A DNA stretch of 64,000 bases from Deinandra increscens subsp. villosa. Its lineage: Eukaryota > Streptophyta > Magnoliopsida > Asterales > Asteraceae. This document shows, piece after piece, positions 1 to 10,664 of the stretch. Below the pieces are notes generated by a model. That model ran no database searches, was not told the DNA's origin, and was given only the letters and a program-made list of their open reading frames with translations. The position numbers were made by a program, and so were the translations under genes. The stretch covers positions 43,936,922-44,000,921 of the forward strand of contig JBCNJP010000025.1 in NCBI GenBank assembly GCA_039602395.1, given 5' to 3'. Every line of letters begins with the position of its first letter. Position 1 is the first letter of the stretch.

Positions 1-397
1 CACATCTCTTTTCCAAAGCATCCCACAAACTCTTCGATGTGTAATTACCAGAAAATTGATGCAGTAACTCTTTAGGCAAGGCCATCGTCAAAGTATCATA
101 TTCTTTCTTTTCAGCTTGATATGCTTTCTTTTGTTCAGATGACATCTTTCTTTGAAGAATGGGTTCACCAGTTTCATCCTTAGAATAAACATATTGATTA
201 GTAAACGCCAACCACATATCAATGTCATTCGTATCAACATAAGCTTCAAATCTATTAACCCAACTATGATAATCTTCCAATTTTAGCAATTTGGGAACTT
301 TCTGACTTGTTCCATTTTCATTATCATAATTCATCATTGTTTGCATCGTTGCTTGAACTGAATTTTGAATAGCCGCGGACGCTTGAAAATCGGACAT
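1..397 (-). CDS. Ty1/Copia gag, N-terminal 132 residues (partial at window edge)
   Basis: The frame opens with ATG at 395-397 and stays open to base 1, so the gene continues outside the window. The protein starts MSDFQA, then has VPKLLKLEDYHSW and a run ending in LPKELLHQF, SKSLWDALEKRC. This is the retrotran_gag/UBN2 layout of plant Copia elements, and it matches the gag copies at 4897, 20371, 23960 and 27574 in order and spacing. The Trp of the LWDAL motif is intact here, unlike in the tandem array. Gag forms the particle that packages element RNA. The primer site and LTR lie upstream at 905-1255. The family assignment rests on comparison with the other copies in this window. Confidence 0.85.
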   Translation of the reverse strand, partial: MSDFQASAAIQNSVQATMQTMMNYDNENGTSQKVPKLLKLEDYHSWVNRFEAYVDTNDIDMWLAFTNQYVYSKDETGEPILQRKMSSEQKKAYQAEKKEYDTLTMALPKELLHQFSGNYTSKSLWDALEKRC

Positions 398-904
398 TTT
401 AAAAAATTCTGTCACTGTTCACGCCGAACCTGTGCCGAACTTCGTCCGAACTTCTGATGAACCTTATCCGAACAGAAATTATCCGAACTTCCTCCGAACC
501 TCACTTTCGGAAGATCAAACACAACTCAGACTGAACGTGTTCCAAACCGTGTATGAACCCGACCGAACTATGTCTAAATGTGATCCGAACTCTGGCCTTA
601 CTAGAAAATAACCGAATGTTGTCCGAACCTAGAATTCGGAGCGGTTATCTCGAAGTTGTCCGAACCTCAAACGAACACACACACTCTCAACACCATTTTC
701 GCGATTTTCTGTGATTTTAAATAAAAGTTTTGACAGGAACTCAAGCAAACTCAATAGAACACAAACACAGAGGAGATTTTTTCACATAAAGCACTCTTGA
801 GAAGATCAAACGAACGCAAAAATGATACTCATTTTCGTAAAATCGTGAAATTTTGATTCAAAACTTCGAAAAACAGAGACTTCCGACCAGTAGAGCAAAC
901 CCGG
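398..904 (-). other. Copia leader rich in CCGAAC/GTTCGG motif
   Basis: This stretch lies between the gag start and the primer site of the minus-strand element. Between about 410 and 680 the plus strand carries roughly a dozen CCGAAC/CGAAC words at irregular spacing. The same word, as TTCGGAC or GTTCGG, recurs in the LTR near 1130-1190. No coding sequence is seen. It corresponds to the 5' untranslated leader of the retroelement. Confidence 0.6.
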
Positions 905-916
905 GCTCTGATAGCA
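905..916 (-). other. Primer binding site (tRNA-iMet type, one mismatch)
   Basis: The minus strand reads TGCTATCAGAGC, one base from the plant Copia primer site TGGTATCAGAGC. It is separated by two bases from the LTR end at 919. The mismatch suggests an ageing or inactive copy. Confidence 0.7.
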
Positions 917-918
917 CT

Positions 919-1255
919 TGAAAATGCGTGAGCGGTAGATCGTCTACTTAGTCGTATCGAAATCAATGTAAAACGAGTAATCACACGAGATTAAATACAA
1001 AGAGACTTGTATTAGACCACAAAGAACCACAGAGTATACTGATAGGAAGTAAGACTCAAACGTACCAGTTACTCAAATACAACACAAGACAAACTATATA
1101 TACTAGAGCTAAACTCGCTTGGCCAAACCTCAGGTTCGGACAAGTTCGGACCTGTTCGAACTTGGAGTTCGCCAAGGGTTCGGCCACCAGCAATTATGAA
1201 TGACTTTATCTTGTTCTCGATACTTCACATGACGATCAGGAACTAGGTAGTAACA
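919..1255 (-). repeat. Copia 5' LTR of the edge element
   Basis: On the minus strand it begins TGTTACTACC and ends GCATTTTCA, giving TG...CA ends and 337 bp. That is close to the 351-368 and 359-bp LTRs of the related families in the window. The primer site sits two bases downstream. It contains several copies of the GTTCGG word found in the leader. The upstream boundary is inferred from the TG/CA rule and length only; no target duplication can be checked because the other end is outside the window. Confidence 0.65.
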
Positions 1256-3710
1256 TTTTCTGCAGTCAAGCACTATTAGGTAAGGTCTAAAACAACTTTT
1301 TTAAGTTTTGGCTAAATCGTTCTCTAAGTATGTTTTCTAAAAATGTGTTAAAATTAGGGTTCTTGAGCTTGTTTTGTCAAAATTAGGTAATTGGGTTGGA
1401 GTTAGGGTTTGAAATTTTGTAGGTAATCCTAAAATAATGTGTTTTAAGAAAGCCCTAAGTTTATTTCAGAATTGGTAAAGGTTTGGTATGGGTTTTGTTA
1501 ACGAGTTTAAATTAGGGTTTTCGTAACGTTGTTCTTCCCAAATTGAGTAAACGATGTTGAATTAAGCTTTGATATTTTAAAGCGTATTATAAAATGTTAT
1601 AATGGATAATACGCTAAGTTGGTTTGAAATAAAAATGAGTTTTGATAATAAAACGAGAAATACGCGAAATTAGGGTTTCTAAAGATGATTAATTAATATA
1701 AAATAATTCGAAGGGTATGGAGACTTAATTTTTGGTCTTTTAACATATTTTATATATATTAAATATATGAGCTTATAATTGATAAATAATAAAGTATTGA
1801 ATATACCAAGTTAATCGGATATTTAGAAGTTCGTGTGGACCGGAAGGGTAAGCGCCTGTACTCTGGGGTTTCTGGCAAAGCGGGTGTTGGGATTTGTTAG
1901 GGTTTATCAAAGTCATATTAACCAATTAATATGGTAAGCGTAGTGGAAGAATATGAACTTTCACAAAGTTATATTATGTGAAAAACCATTTGAACATGTT
2001 TAGAAGAAACCCAAACAAGGAGGATCCATATATAGATTATATGCTATCAAAATAAACAAAACATAACCATAGTATGTTTAGATATACCTTCCTCCAAGCA
2101 AGATGAAGAAGATGAAGGTGATGATGTTCTTGAAAGCTTTTCTTCAAGTGGAGAAAACTCAAGCTTGTACACCCACAAGCCACCAACGAACACCTTTATT
2201 TGTGCTAGGATTTTTCTTGAAAACTTCTCTTGAAAACCCCTTGATAAAACCGAATTATTGAAGAGGAAGAAGAAGAGAAATTGCACTTGAATTTAGAGAG
2301 AACAAGTGTGTGAAAGAAGGAGGAATCTATTGCATTATTACATGACCAAATGCATGTAATATAAGAGGTGGGAGAGGTTCCGTATGCCCTCCTTGGGCCG
2401 ACCAAGAGAGAGGGGGAAGTCCCAATGTGATTTCAGAATTTTCCAATATTATTTCCCTCTTGTTTTCTTTTATAAAACCTTGTATGCAAAATTTTATCTA
2501 ATTTGCATATACACACATTTAAATTTGTATAACCCATTATATAAACCATGTTATTTAACCTATTAAATAACATTGTATTCTCTCTCTTAAAATAAATCAT
2601 CCATGTGATTTAATAAGTCATATTTATTTAGAAATCCATTTTCTAAATATTTGAAGTGGTAATATTTATTTATTTAATCATATCTATAAATAAATATTTT
2701 AGGTGTTTATCTAGCTTGTTATTGGGTATGACCCGAATGGGATCATAACGTACTAGCCATATCAATCTAATATGTGTCTTGGGCATAACGAGTCCAACAG
2801 TGGGGGTGTCGCATAAATCCCAACTGGGAACTGACATACCTCACCGGGCGATCCCGGGGTGAACGTTTACATATAGGAATGCGCGTCTTCATATTATTAG
2901 TAAAAAGATTATTATAACCATAAGGGCATTTTGGTCATTTTATCCTTAAAAGAGATAAACGCTAATAAAATGTTACTAGGGTGATAAGATATAAATAAGC
3001 ATAGGTATTATTTTTGCATTAATGCGATCCGATACGCGATTAGGTTAATTATGGACCATAACGGAGATTCTGTCCGAGTAAACCACTTAAAGATATAAGG
3101 TGAGTTTCTGCAAGCCCTATATTATATAGTGAGTCCTATGAGGCCACTATTAAATGTTTTAAATACTTTTAAATGTTTTCAGGCTGGTATATATACAATA
3201 TTATGAAGATATATTCAAAATAATTGTGACTTGATATATATATATATATATGTGTTATATGATGAAATTGTTGCTAAATTGCTAATACGTGTTATGTAAT
3301 TATGTTAAAATATTATGTGATATGTATATACTTGCTTGAAATTAGGTGGCCAAGTGACAATGGAGTTGTTAGTAAACATATAGTCAATATGTATGATTAT
3401 ATGAGAACAGGTGATGGATTTGCTTATATTAATATGTGGTGGATACGCCGCTGGTAAATCCTATATATATATACATAGTAGTATAAGTTACCCGCTATAT
3501 TGGAAGTATGGAGGATATGCCGCTGGTACATCCTGTATACATACACCTATGGTAAATTGGGGGATTTTCATTTGTTGCAGTATATGAATGCCTTATCACT
3601 GTTTAATAACAAACCTAAAGCATCTGGTTATTTAACTAGGGGTAAGTAGTATACATGATCAGAGATTAAGTCATTAAGACGAGAAAATGACTTAATAAAG
3701 TTAAGTAACA
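1256..3710 (+). repeat. Putative 5' LTR of an old Ty3/Gypsy element, interrupted by a solo LTR
   Basis: The end is placed by GTAACA at 3705-3710, followed three bases later by a perfect primer site at 3714. The start is not visible and may be cut off by the Copia LTR ending at 1255. Text near 1769 (gagctta-aattgataaat) resembles text near 12122 after the polypurine tract, as expected for paired LTRs, but the two are strongly diverged. The stretch is AT-rich, with a short TA tract near 3237. It contains the solo LTR 1885-2799. No coding sequence is recognised. Confidence 0.45.
1885..2799 (-). repeat. Solo LTR (Copia-like) with near-perfect 5-bp target duplication
   Basis: Read on the plus strand it starts TGTTGGGATT and ends GAGTCCAACA, so the six terminal bases TGTTGG/CCAACA are perfect inverted repeats. 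Flanks are GCGGG (1880-1884) and GTGGG (2800-2804), a 5-bp duplication with one C-to-T change. No internal region is attached, so it is a solo LTR left by recombination. Minus orientation is inferred from a short minus-strand frame (2047-2286) that ends at AAGGTATATC, a good splice-donor match. The same motif lies in the LTR at 44424-46402. Confidence 0.7.
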
Positions 3711-3713
3711 AGT

Positions 3714-3725
3714 TGGTATCAGAGC
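3714..3725 (+). other. Primer binding site of the Gypsy element
   Basis: TGGTATCAGAGC is a perfect match to the 3' end complement of initiator tRNA-Met, three bases after the putative LTR end. It is separated from the Gypsy gag only because the gag-only element 3798-10331 is inserted between them. Confidence 0.8.
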
Positions 3726-3797
3726 ACTGGTTTAAGAGATTAGGATACTTCGGAGAGTATCTAAACTTAAACTAGTACTTTGGACTTTAGTTAGGAA

Positions 3798-4165
3798 TGT
3801 TAGAGCATATACCTATGCTACAATGTGTCTCGTTTATTATATCTAGATTAGAGCGAGTCTGTGAATTATAGTGGCAATATTAATGGTGCCATACCAACTG
3901 GTACGCCGTACCAATTGGTACGCCCGTACCAATTGGTCCACCAGTTGGTACGTAGTCATATTGTCACTAACTATAAATAGCGTGTGTTAGAATGATAGCT
4001 TAGAAGTTCTGTCATTTCTACACTTTTCTGTGTGTGAGTTAGAGAGAGAAACTAGAGAGAGTCTTTGTAATCTTCAAGTGATTCAATAATAATTCTCTTA
4101 TTTACTTCTCGTTTTCACTAGATTGATCAAAGCATGCAGTAGTAAGATCGTATGTCGGTTCAACA
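3798..4165 (+). repeat. 5' LTR of the gag-only element
   Basis: Starts TGTTAGAGCATA and ends GGTTCAACA, 368 bp. It contains a cluster of GGTACG/CGTACC words near 3896-3955, a TATA-like TATAAATAG at 3971, and AATAATTCTC near the end. The 3' copy (9981-10331) lacks part of the GGTACG cluster, which explains its shorter length. Confidence 0.88.
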
Positions 4166-4167
4166 AG

Positions 4168-4179
4168 TGGTATTAGAGC
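4168..4179 (+). other. Primer binding site of the gag-only element
   Basis: TGGTATTAGAGC, one mismatch to the Met-tRNA type site, two bases after the LTR end. Confidence 0.8.
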
Positions 4180-4896
4180 ATTCCAGGTTGCTCTACTGCC
4201 GTGTTTTTGATCAAATTCGGATTTCTAGTGTGAGAAAGTGGGTGTTTCTTCATTTTTCATCAAATTCGTTCAATTCTGAGTGTTTCTGGTGCTAAACTTG
4301 ATTTCTGAATCTCCCTAGTGTGTTTTCGCATCTGCAGCAAATTCTAGCTCAAAACTGTCAAATTCTGAAAAATCAGTCGAAAATGTCGTGGTACCCCAGA
4401 TGAACATTCTGGTACGTCGTTTGGTACGCAAAGCAATCCTCATCTGAAAAGTGGTACGCTGGTTGGTACGCTCCTTGGTACGCAAGGCAATCTTCAAAGT
4501 TGGTACGCGACGGTTACTAGGTGGTACGCTGACAGTTACACTGTACCAAAGTGGTACGCTGGTGAATCTGGTCTGTTTTCTTGTATGCTGAGTCTGTGGT
4601 ACGTGGGTGGTCCGTTGAAGATTTGTGATACGTTGATTAACAGGGTGATACCCTGAGAAGGGATTTGGTCCGCTGAGAGTGATTTGGTATGCTGGTAGAA
4701 AAGTTGCGTTCACTAAAACTGACGTAACTTGAGAACCGTTAAGAGTTACGGAATTCAATACCAGCCAAAACGACCGTCTCGAAATCTAGACTTTTACTGC
4801 CTAACGGCTAGTACCCTCCGTTTTGGTACCCAAAATCCGCTTGGAAGACCTTCGTTTTTGAGTTTGAAGTTTTTGAAGTATCATTTTCGGTGAAAA
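4180..4896 (+). other. Leader saturated with GGTACG motif
   Basis: Non-coding leader between primer site and gag. From about 4390 to 4700 there are about a dozen GGTACG/GGTCCG/GGTATG words, spaced irregularly by 10-40 bases. The same word clusters in the LTR of this element. An apparent minus-strand frame here is a by-product of the repeats. Confidence 0.65.
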
Positions 4897-6431
4897 ATGT
4901 CTGATTTTCAAGCATTCGCTGCTATGCAAAGTGCAATGCAAACCTTACTCAACTTCGATAACGAAATTGGAACAAGCTAGAAAGTTCCCAAATTGTTGAA
5001 TCTGGAGGATTATCACAATTGGAAGCAAAGATTTTCTGCTTACATCAGTACACATAATGTCGATTTATGGATTCCAATTCGCAAGCTTTACATGCATCCA
5101 AAGGAAGATGCATGGAGATTATAAACAAATTCACAATTTCGATGCGGCTGAAAGAAAACTCTATGAGCTTGAAGAAGAAGCTTTTGGTTATCTAACAATG
5201 ACTTTTCCCACTGAATTGTTGCATCAGTTTAGTACTTGCAAAAAGTCAAAACAGTTGTGGGATGCACTATCTGCAAGATGTGAAGGCAATGATCAATACA
5301 AAAAGACTAGAAGAAAAGTGCTAAACAAAGAATTTGAAAATTTTAACACTATGATAAAGAAAAGATCCTGCACTTGTATCCAGATTTTCACATCTAATCA
5401 GTGAAATGAAAGTGGTGAACATTGAAAACACCGATGAGGGACTGAAAGAGAAACTGATGGAAGCTTTACCAGCAAAGTGGGAGAATTATGTTTTACTACT
5501 TGCTCATGATAAGGAATACTCAACATTGTCATTTCATGATTTAACCGGGAAGTTTCATGCTAGAGAAATGGAAATGATGACATCCAACAAATTAACTGCT
5601 CAATTACAAAATCCAGAATTATATCATGGTCAAAATTCTGCAAGCATCAATGCAAAGTCTAAATTATCTAGTTTTGATTAATCAAATCCACCTCAAACAA
5701 CATTTGTTGCTGGTCATGGTTCAGGAAATTCTGAAAATTCATCAAGAGGGTGTAACTTCACTATTGCGAATCATTCAAGTCAGACTTCATTTTCTGCAAA
5801 AACATCTTATGAACATTTGGCATTAATTTTAGCTCTATTATCTTCATATTATGGATTGCTGAATGGTGGTTTGACAACATCTAACTTGATTGAAGAAGAT
5901 TTTGATCAGATCGATCGAGATAATCTTGAACAAATGGATATTAATTGGCAACTTGCAATGTTAGCTCAAAGAGTTAAAAGATTCAAGAAGAAGACCGGAT
6001 TCCAAAGTTTAAATCTGAATGGTAAGGTTGGCATATATAAATCAAAGGTAAAATGTTTCAAATGTTCTAATTATGGACATTTTGCTCGTGAATGTTCAAA
6101 ATCAAATGCTTCTTCATCAAAATCTCCAACAGCTTTGGTGTCTCAAGTCAATAAACAATATAACTGGGGACGAACTTCTGAGCCAATTTCTTTAACATTT
6201 ATTATTTCTGAGTCAAAATCACTAACATCGAATGAAGGTTATGATTGGGCTGCCGACTTTCCTGATGATTCTGCACTTTTTGCTCCATATGCGATGATTG
6301 CTGAAATTGTTCATAGTGATGATGAAGTAGACGTAACTGATTCTGAATCTGAAATAAGTGGTTCTGGAAATAGTGGCTGTGAGTCGATTTGTGGTTTTAT
6401 TCTCAGAAAGACAAAAAGATTCAAGCACTGA
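4897..6431 (+). pseudogene. Copia-type gag with first zinc knuckle (decayed)
   Basis: ATG at 4897 begins MSDFQAFAAMQ, matching the edge copy and the array copies. A TAG at 4978 lies just before VPKLLNLEDYHNW. Frameshifts and further stops follow, so the protein can be read only in pieces: 5057-5404 (LWDALSARCEGNDQYKK), 5406-5681 (EALPAKWENYVLLLAHDKEY) and 5817-6431. The last piece holds a CCHC zinc knuckle, CFKCSNYGHFAREC, near 6055-6096. These are the UBN2 gag domain and an RNA-binding knuckle of plant Copia elements. With this many breaks it cannot make an intact Gag. Confidence 0.82.
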
Positions 6432-7183
6432 TAAAAGACAATGAGTTACTGATTATTAAACATAAAAAGAAGATAAAAGAATTGGCGAATGCACAGAAGA
6501 AGTTGGAAGATCTAATTCAAGAATTGTCCTCTCAAAAAGCAAAGTTTTTAAATTTTCAGGCAGAGGTTGTTGAGAAAGAATTGTAATTTCAAAGTCTTGA
6601 AAAAGAGTTTGAACAGAAAATTACAAAATTATATGAAGAAAATGTTGACTTAGTCAAGGAAGTTGAGAAATGGAAGGCAGAAGCTGAGGATGCTGCAAAT
6701 GATTTTAATAATTTTTTTGAAAAGTCCAAGATTAAACTTGAGTTACTTACCAAGGCTTCTGATGACTCGGTTGCTAAAATTGAAGCATATCAGCTTGATA
6801 TGGAGAAGTTGTTAGATGAGAAGCGGGAATTGGCAAGAGTAAATAAGTTGCAAAATTCAAATTTGGATATTTAGAAAAGAAATGAAGATAAGTTGACGAA
6901 GGAATTATGGGCTGGGCTTGATGAGTTGAGGTTGCAAAAGTATGAAACTCATAAAGTGGCGAAGAAGTTGATTGCTACAGAAAAAGAATTGGCTGAAGCT
7001 CAACAAAAGTTTTCTGAATTAAAGATTGAAGTCATTGATTCAAAACGTCTTTTGAACAATGTTACTAATTCACAATCTTTTACAAGTTTCTTGGCCAAAG
7101 ATGTCAACTTTGAGAAAATGTTTAACAAAACTGTTTCACCACCGGGAAGTCTCAAAGAAGGTGTAAATGACTTGAAGGAATAG
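6389..7183 (+). pseudogene. Coiled-coil segment of the long gag (decayed)
   Basis: Directly after the first knuckle the frame is rich in Lys, Glu and Leu with heptad-like spacing, for example KKIKELANAQKKLEDL and KSKIKLELLTKAS. This suggests a long coiled coil of about 250 residues. It is broken by TAA/TAG at about 6584 and 6872 and by the stop near 7183. In structure it would lie between the two zinc knuckles of one original reading frame. I infer an assembly or dimerisation role. The segment is absent from the tandem-array units. Confidence 0.55.
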
Positions 7184-7239
7184 GTAGAATCTGGTGATTA
7201 TTCTGAGTTTTTTTACAAGAGATCTGATGAGGGAAGGTT

Positions 7240-7785
7240 GTGAAGTCACAGAAAGAACAGAACGCTGAAACGGGTGTGTCTGATTCTTCAGGGACTGAAG
7301 AAGAGAAATCAACGAGTTCAACTGAGAAGACTGCTATTGATGAATCAATTTTCTATGAACAAAAGAATGTTCAAGCAGTGAAAGCTGAATTTTCTCGCCT
7401 TGCAAAGAATGGACATAAAACATCTGGTTCAGAAGAGAAGGTGTCTGGTAAACATGTTGGTTTAGGTTTCAAGACCACAAATGATAAAGTTGATGGGGTT
7501 CAAGGTCAGAAAGAACAGGAACTGAAGCAAGTCAAATTGAAGCAAGTAAAGAAAGATGTTTTTAAAGCTGAAAAGGTTCAACCCAAGAGGTTATACAAAC
7601 TCAAGGGTTCAGAACAAATGTTTTCTGATAAAGAATTCCCACTACATTGTGTGGATGCTCAGAAAATCGCCAAAGTTTTTGTCAAGAATATTGATCTGAA
7701 GAGCAAGAAGCCACAAGTTGCTACATATTTCTTCTGGAGGATCAAATTCTGCTCCAAAAAGCCCGACATCAAAATGACTAAATGA
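7240..7785 (+). pseudogene. Charged linker region of the long gag
   Basis: An open stretch of 181 codons, rich in Lys, Glu, Ser and Gln, continues from the coiled coil and leads to the second knuckle. No domain is recognised. The similar composition and same strand indicate it belongs to the same polyprotein, now separated by stops at about 7183 and 7783. Confidence 0.45.
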
Positions 7786-7849
7786 TAATCGTTTTCAGGT
7801 ATTCGATAATTTTTATGATCATTTTGGAGATGCTATATGTTGTGAAGCT

Positions 7850-8155
7850 TTGCAGAGACCAAAGAGGAAAAATGTAAGCAATAGTTTGTGTTACAATTGC
7901 CGACAAAAAAGGCATATGGCACAAGATTGTCATGTAACTGCTGCTTCTAGTTCAAGGAAAAGACAGGTTCCTTATGTTGGTAAATCTGCCAAATATAGAT
8001 TTATTGATGAATATGGCAGAGTATTTGATGAATTTCAACCGACATATTTTAAACATCAAAGAAGGCTTATACCTAAATTTCAAAATGATTCATCTGTCGG
8101 TTGTTCCTCACAATCTACTATGACGGGTTCATCAGATACTAATTTACCAAAATAA
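7850..8155 (+). pseudogene. Second zinc knuckle segment of the long gag
   Basis: The frame contains CYNCRQKRHMAQDC near 7889-7930, a CCHC-like knuckle (C-x2-C-x4-H-x4-C) with Arg in place of the usual Gly before His. It is followed by a Tyr/Phe-rich stretch. The equivalent segment in the array units reads CYACQQYGHYAADC, but there it lies on the opposite strand from its gag. A protease would be expected soon after in a full element; none is found. Confidence 0.6.
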
Positions 8156-9969
8156 CAAACTTGGAAACCTAAAGTGGTTTCAAAAGGAAATCAGGACGCT
8201 GGTCGACCAGAAGAAATTCGCTTCGGGTCATTTATAAATCGACGTGTTTGACCAGTGTGCAGGTTCTTCTAGAAGACCTATCGGTGATTGACAAGTTGCT
8301 GATGGAGGATTATTCTGCTGATTTAAGTTAAATTACACGTGACATCAAATTTCAAAAACTGAAATTTTTTCTGAAATCTAAATCGGAAAGGTATCCATGT
8401 CGAAAGGTCAATTTTATTTCTTTAATGTTTTGTGTTTGTAGTTTAGGGGGAGAAAATTTGAAAATACCAAAAAGTGTGTCTTTGTGTTTTTGTTAAAATG
8501 AAAATCCAAAAATAGAGTTTTCATTTTAAGGGGGAGAAAAAGTGAAAAATACAAAAACATGGAAAAATAGAAAAATACATAAAATACAAAAACATTGAAA
8601 AATGAGAAATTGTATCCGACATAATAGGGAAATGATGGTACATTGGCTTACGTGTCTGACTCATGGATAAACTAGATGAAAAAGACATAAGATCATTGTT
8701 TGATGTGCTTGGTAGGCTCGACATTAAATCAGAAAGTATTCAGATGTGATATACATTAAATACTAATGCTTGACCAAGTGGACAACATCTTGATGCATAT
8801 CTCATGATATCAAGAAAAAGATATGTGAAAAAGGAAAATGAGAAGTCACTGTGTATACATGTGTTCATTTTGCAAAGATTTAAACTTGTTTGATTTTCTT
8901 TATTTTGTCAAACGATCGGACTTTCTCTGCGTGTCCACAAGACCGACCTGATTGTTGTTCGTTTGATGTTCTGCTTTATTTTCTTTGGTGTTTTGTATAA
9001 CTCATCGGACTTTCTCTACGTATACGGAAGTATCGACCTGATTGTTGTTGGGTTATACAATTCCAATTTGTTTTATCTTTCTTATTTTGTTAAATCCGAG
9101 GCCTTATCTGCGTATCGAAAGATCGACCTTAAGGTAGATGATTTAACGTTCTTATTTTTTTTCATGGAACATAGTTGACAATATCATAAATACAATCACT
9201 ATGTGTAAAATCACAAGTGAAATCACAAAGTGATATAAAAAGCAAATGCATATCTGAGTATGTCTGAAAGTGTGGGGTACACTGGTCAAAGCAATATAAT
9301 CAATACAATAACAAATCCAGATGTTATGAGTATGATTGTGCCCGAGTTTAAGTTGGACAAATTATACCAGCAATCGACATGACTTATGTGCTGAAGTAAT
9401 TGAAATTGAAGTGTAGTTCAGCATATTATGTTTAATATGATCCCAAGTTGTGATCTTTCTCGCAAAAGAAAAAAAATATCTGATTCTGTATTGCATTTAT
9501 GTTTCATATCTGAAGATTCCAAAAAGATTTTAGGTGTGTTTTAGCATAAATTTAGAAAAATCAAAAAGATTTTAGGTGTGTTTTGATATATAGTTTCAAA
9601 AAGCCAAAAAGATTTTGTTTCTTATTTGTTTTCGACCGATCAACATGTGATACGAAATCAAATTTCAAATCTATAACTTAGATTCTCGAAGAAATTTTTT
9701 TGCGCCAAGATTAAATTTATTTTCAAAAGAAAAAGGAAACCGCGTTTCTGTCTTCTAAAATTACAGGTTATATGTGTCAAGACTCAAGCATGGTGAAAGG
9801 GAGAGTTTGAAGTATCTTTTACAAGTGGATCTTAAAGATCAAAGATGATTCAAGAGTGATTTAGCCATGCAAGCTTTATTTCTAACAAGATTACAAGTTG
9901 AAGATCGGTGGCAGCAATGTTAAAGATTGAAGACTGAAGTTTAGTTAGAGTATAGATACACTACACGTT
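8156..9969 (+). other. Non-coding 3' region of the gag-only element
   Basis: About 1.8 kb without recognisable coding sequence. Two GGGGGAGAAA tracts (about 8446 and 8530) could be internal polypurine tracts. Paired CGGACTTTCT...CGACCTGATTG blocks near 8915-9110 recur as near-repeats. The same blocks in the same relative order appear at 21826-22310, 25410-25900 and 29030-29510, which identifies this as a conserved part of the family. Confidence 0.6.
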
Positions 9970-9980
9970 AAAGGGGAGTT
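9970..9980 (+). other. Polypurine tract
   Basis: AAAGGGGAGTT directly abuts the 3' LTR and would prime plus-strand DNA synthesis. Confidence 0.75.
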
Positions 9981-10331
9981 TGTTAGAGCATATACCTATG
10001 CTACAATGTGTCTCATGTATTGTATCTAGATTAGAGCGAGTCTGTGAATTGTAGTGGCAATATCAATGGTGTCGTACCAACTGGTTCGCCATACCAATTG
10101 GTCCACTAGTTTGTACGCATGCCAGATTGTCACTAACTATAAATAGCATGTGTTAGAATGATAGCTTAGAAGTTCTGTCATTTCTACACTTTTCTGTGTG
10201 TGAGTTAGAGAGAGAAACCAGAGAGAGTATTTGTAATCTTCAAGTGATTCAATAATAATTCTCTTATTTACTCCTCGTTTTCACTAGATTGATCAAAGAA
10301 TGCAGTAGTAAGATCGTATCTCGTTTTAACA
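9981..10331 (+). repeat. 3' LTR of the gag-only element
   Basis: Starts TGTTAGAGCATA and ends CGTTTTAACA, 351 bp, closely similar to 3798-4165, with a shorter GGTACG cluster. It is followed by AGGAA, matching the bases before the 5' LTR. Confidence 0.88.
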
Positions 10332-10336
10332 AGGAA

Positions 10337-10664
10337 TAGTTAGGTGCTAATTGGAGAAAACACTAGGCCATAGTAGGAGTACTCCTACATTTGCTTGTAA
10401 GGAGAAATAGTTAATGGCAATTAGCTACTGCCCTTAGGAATTTATCCCTGCAAGTAATGTGAGGTTACGTCTATTATATGGCCAGAATGTGTAAATAGGC
10501 AAGAATGCCTATTAAAGCAACGGAATGCTCATTAGATCACTAGAGAGCGAGGTCGGGAAATAGATTTGGGTATAATCAGAATGGAGGGTAGTTAGTACAT
10601 TGAGAATGTGGCAAGTCACTAACTACATGGAAAAACCGATACGTCTTGATTGAAGGAGCTCGAG
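10337..10664 (+). other. Gypsy leader, downstream part
   Basis: Continuation of the Gypsy untranslated leader after the nested insertion. Joining 3797 to 10337 restores one copy of AGGAA. No coding content. Confidence 0.5.

Larger units (their letters stand above)
3798..10331 (+). mobile_element. Complete non-autonomous Copia-type gag-only element (TR-GAG type)
   Basis: The element is 6534 bp. LTRs are 3798-4165 and 9981-10331, the primer site is at 4168, the polypurine tract at 9970, and the AGGAA target duplication lies at 3793-3797 and 10332-10336. Inside are a long decayed gag region (4897-8155) and about 1.8 kb of non-coding DNA. No protease, integrase or reverse transcriptase motif is present in any frame. 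This fits the plant class of terminal-repeat elements encoding only Gag, which must borrow enzymes from an autonomous relative. It shares its 3' non-coding block and gag layout with the tandem array at 18976-30073. Confidence 0.88.
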
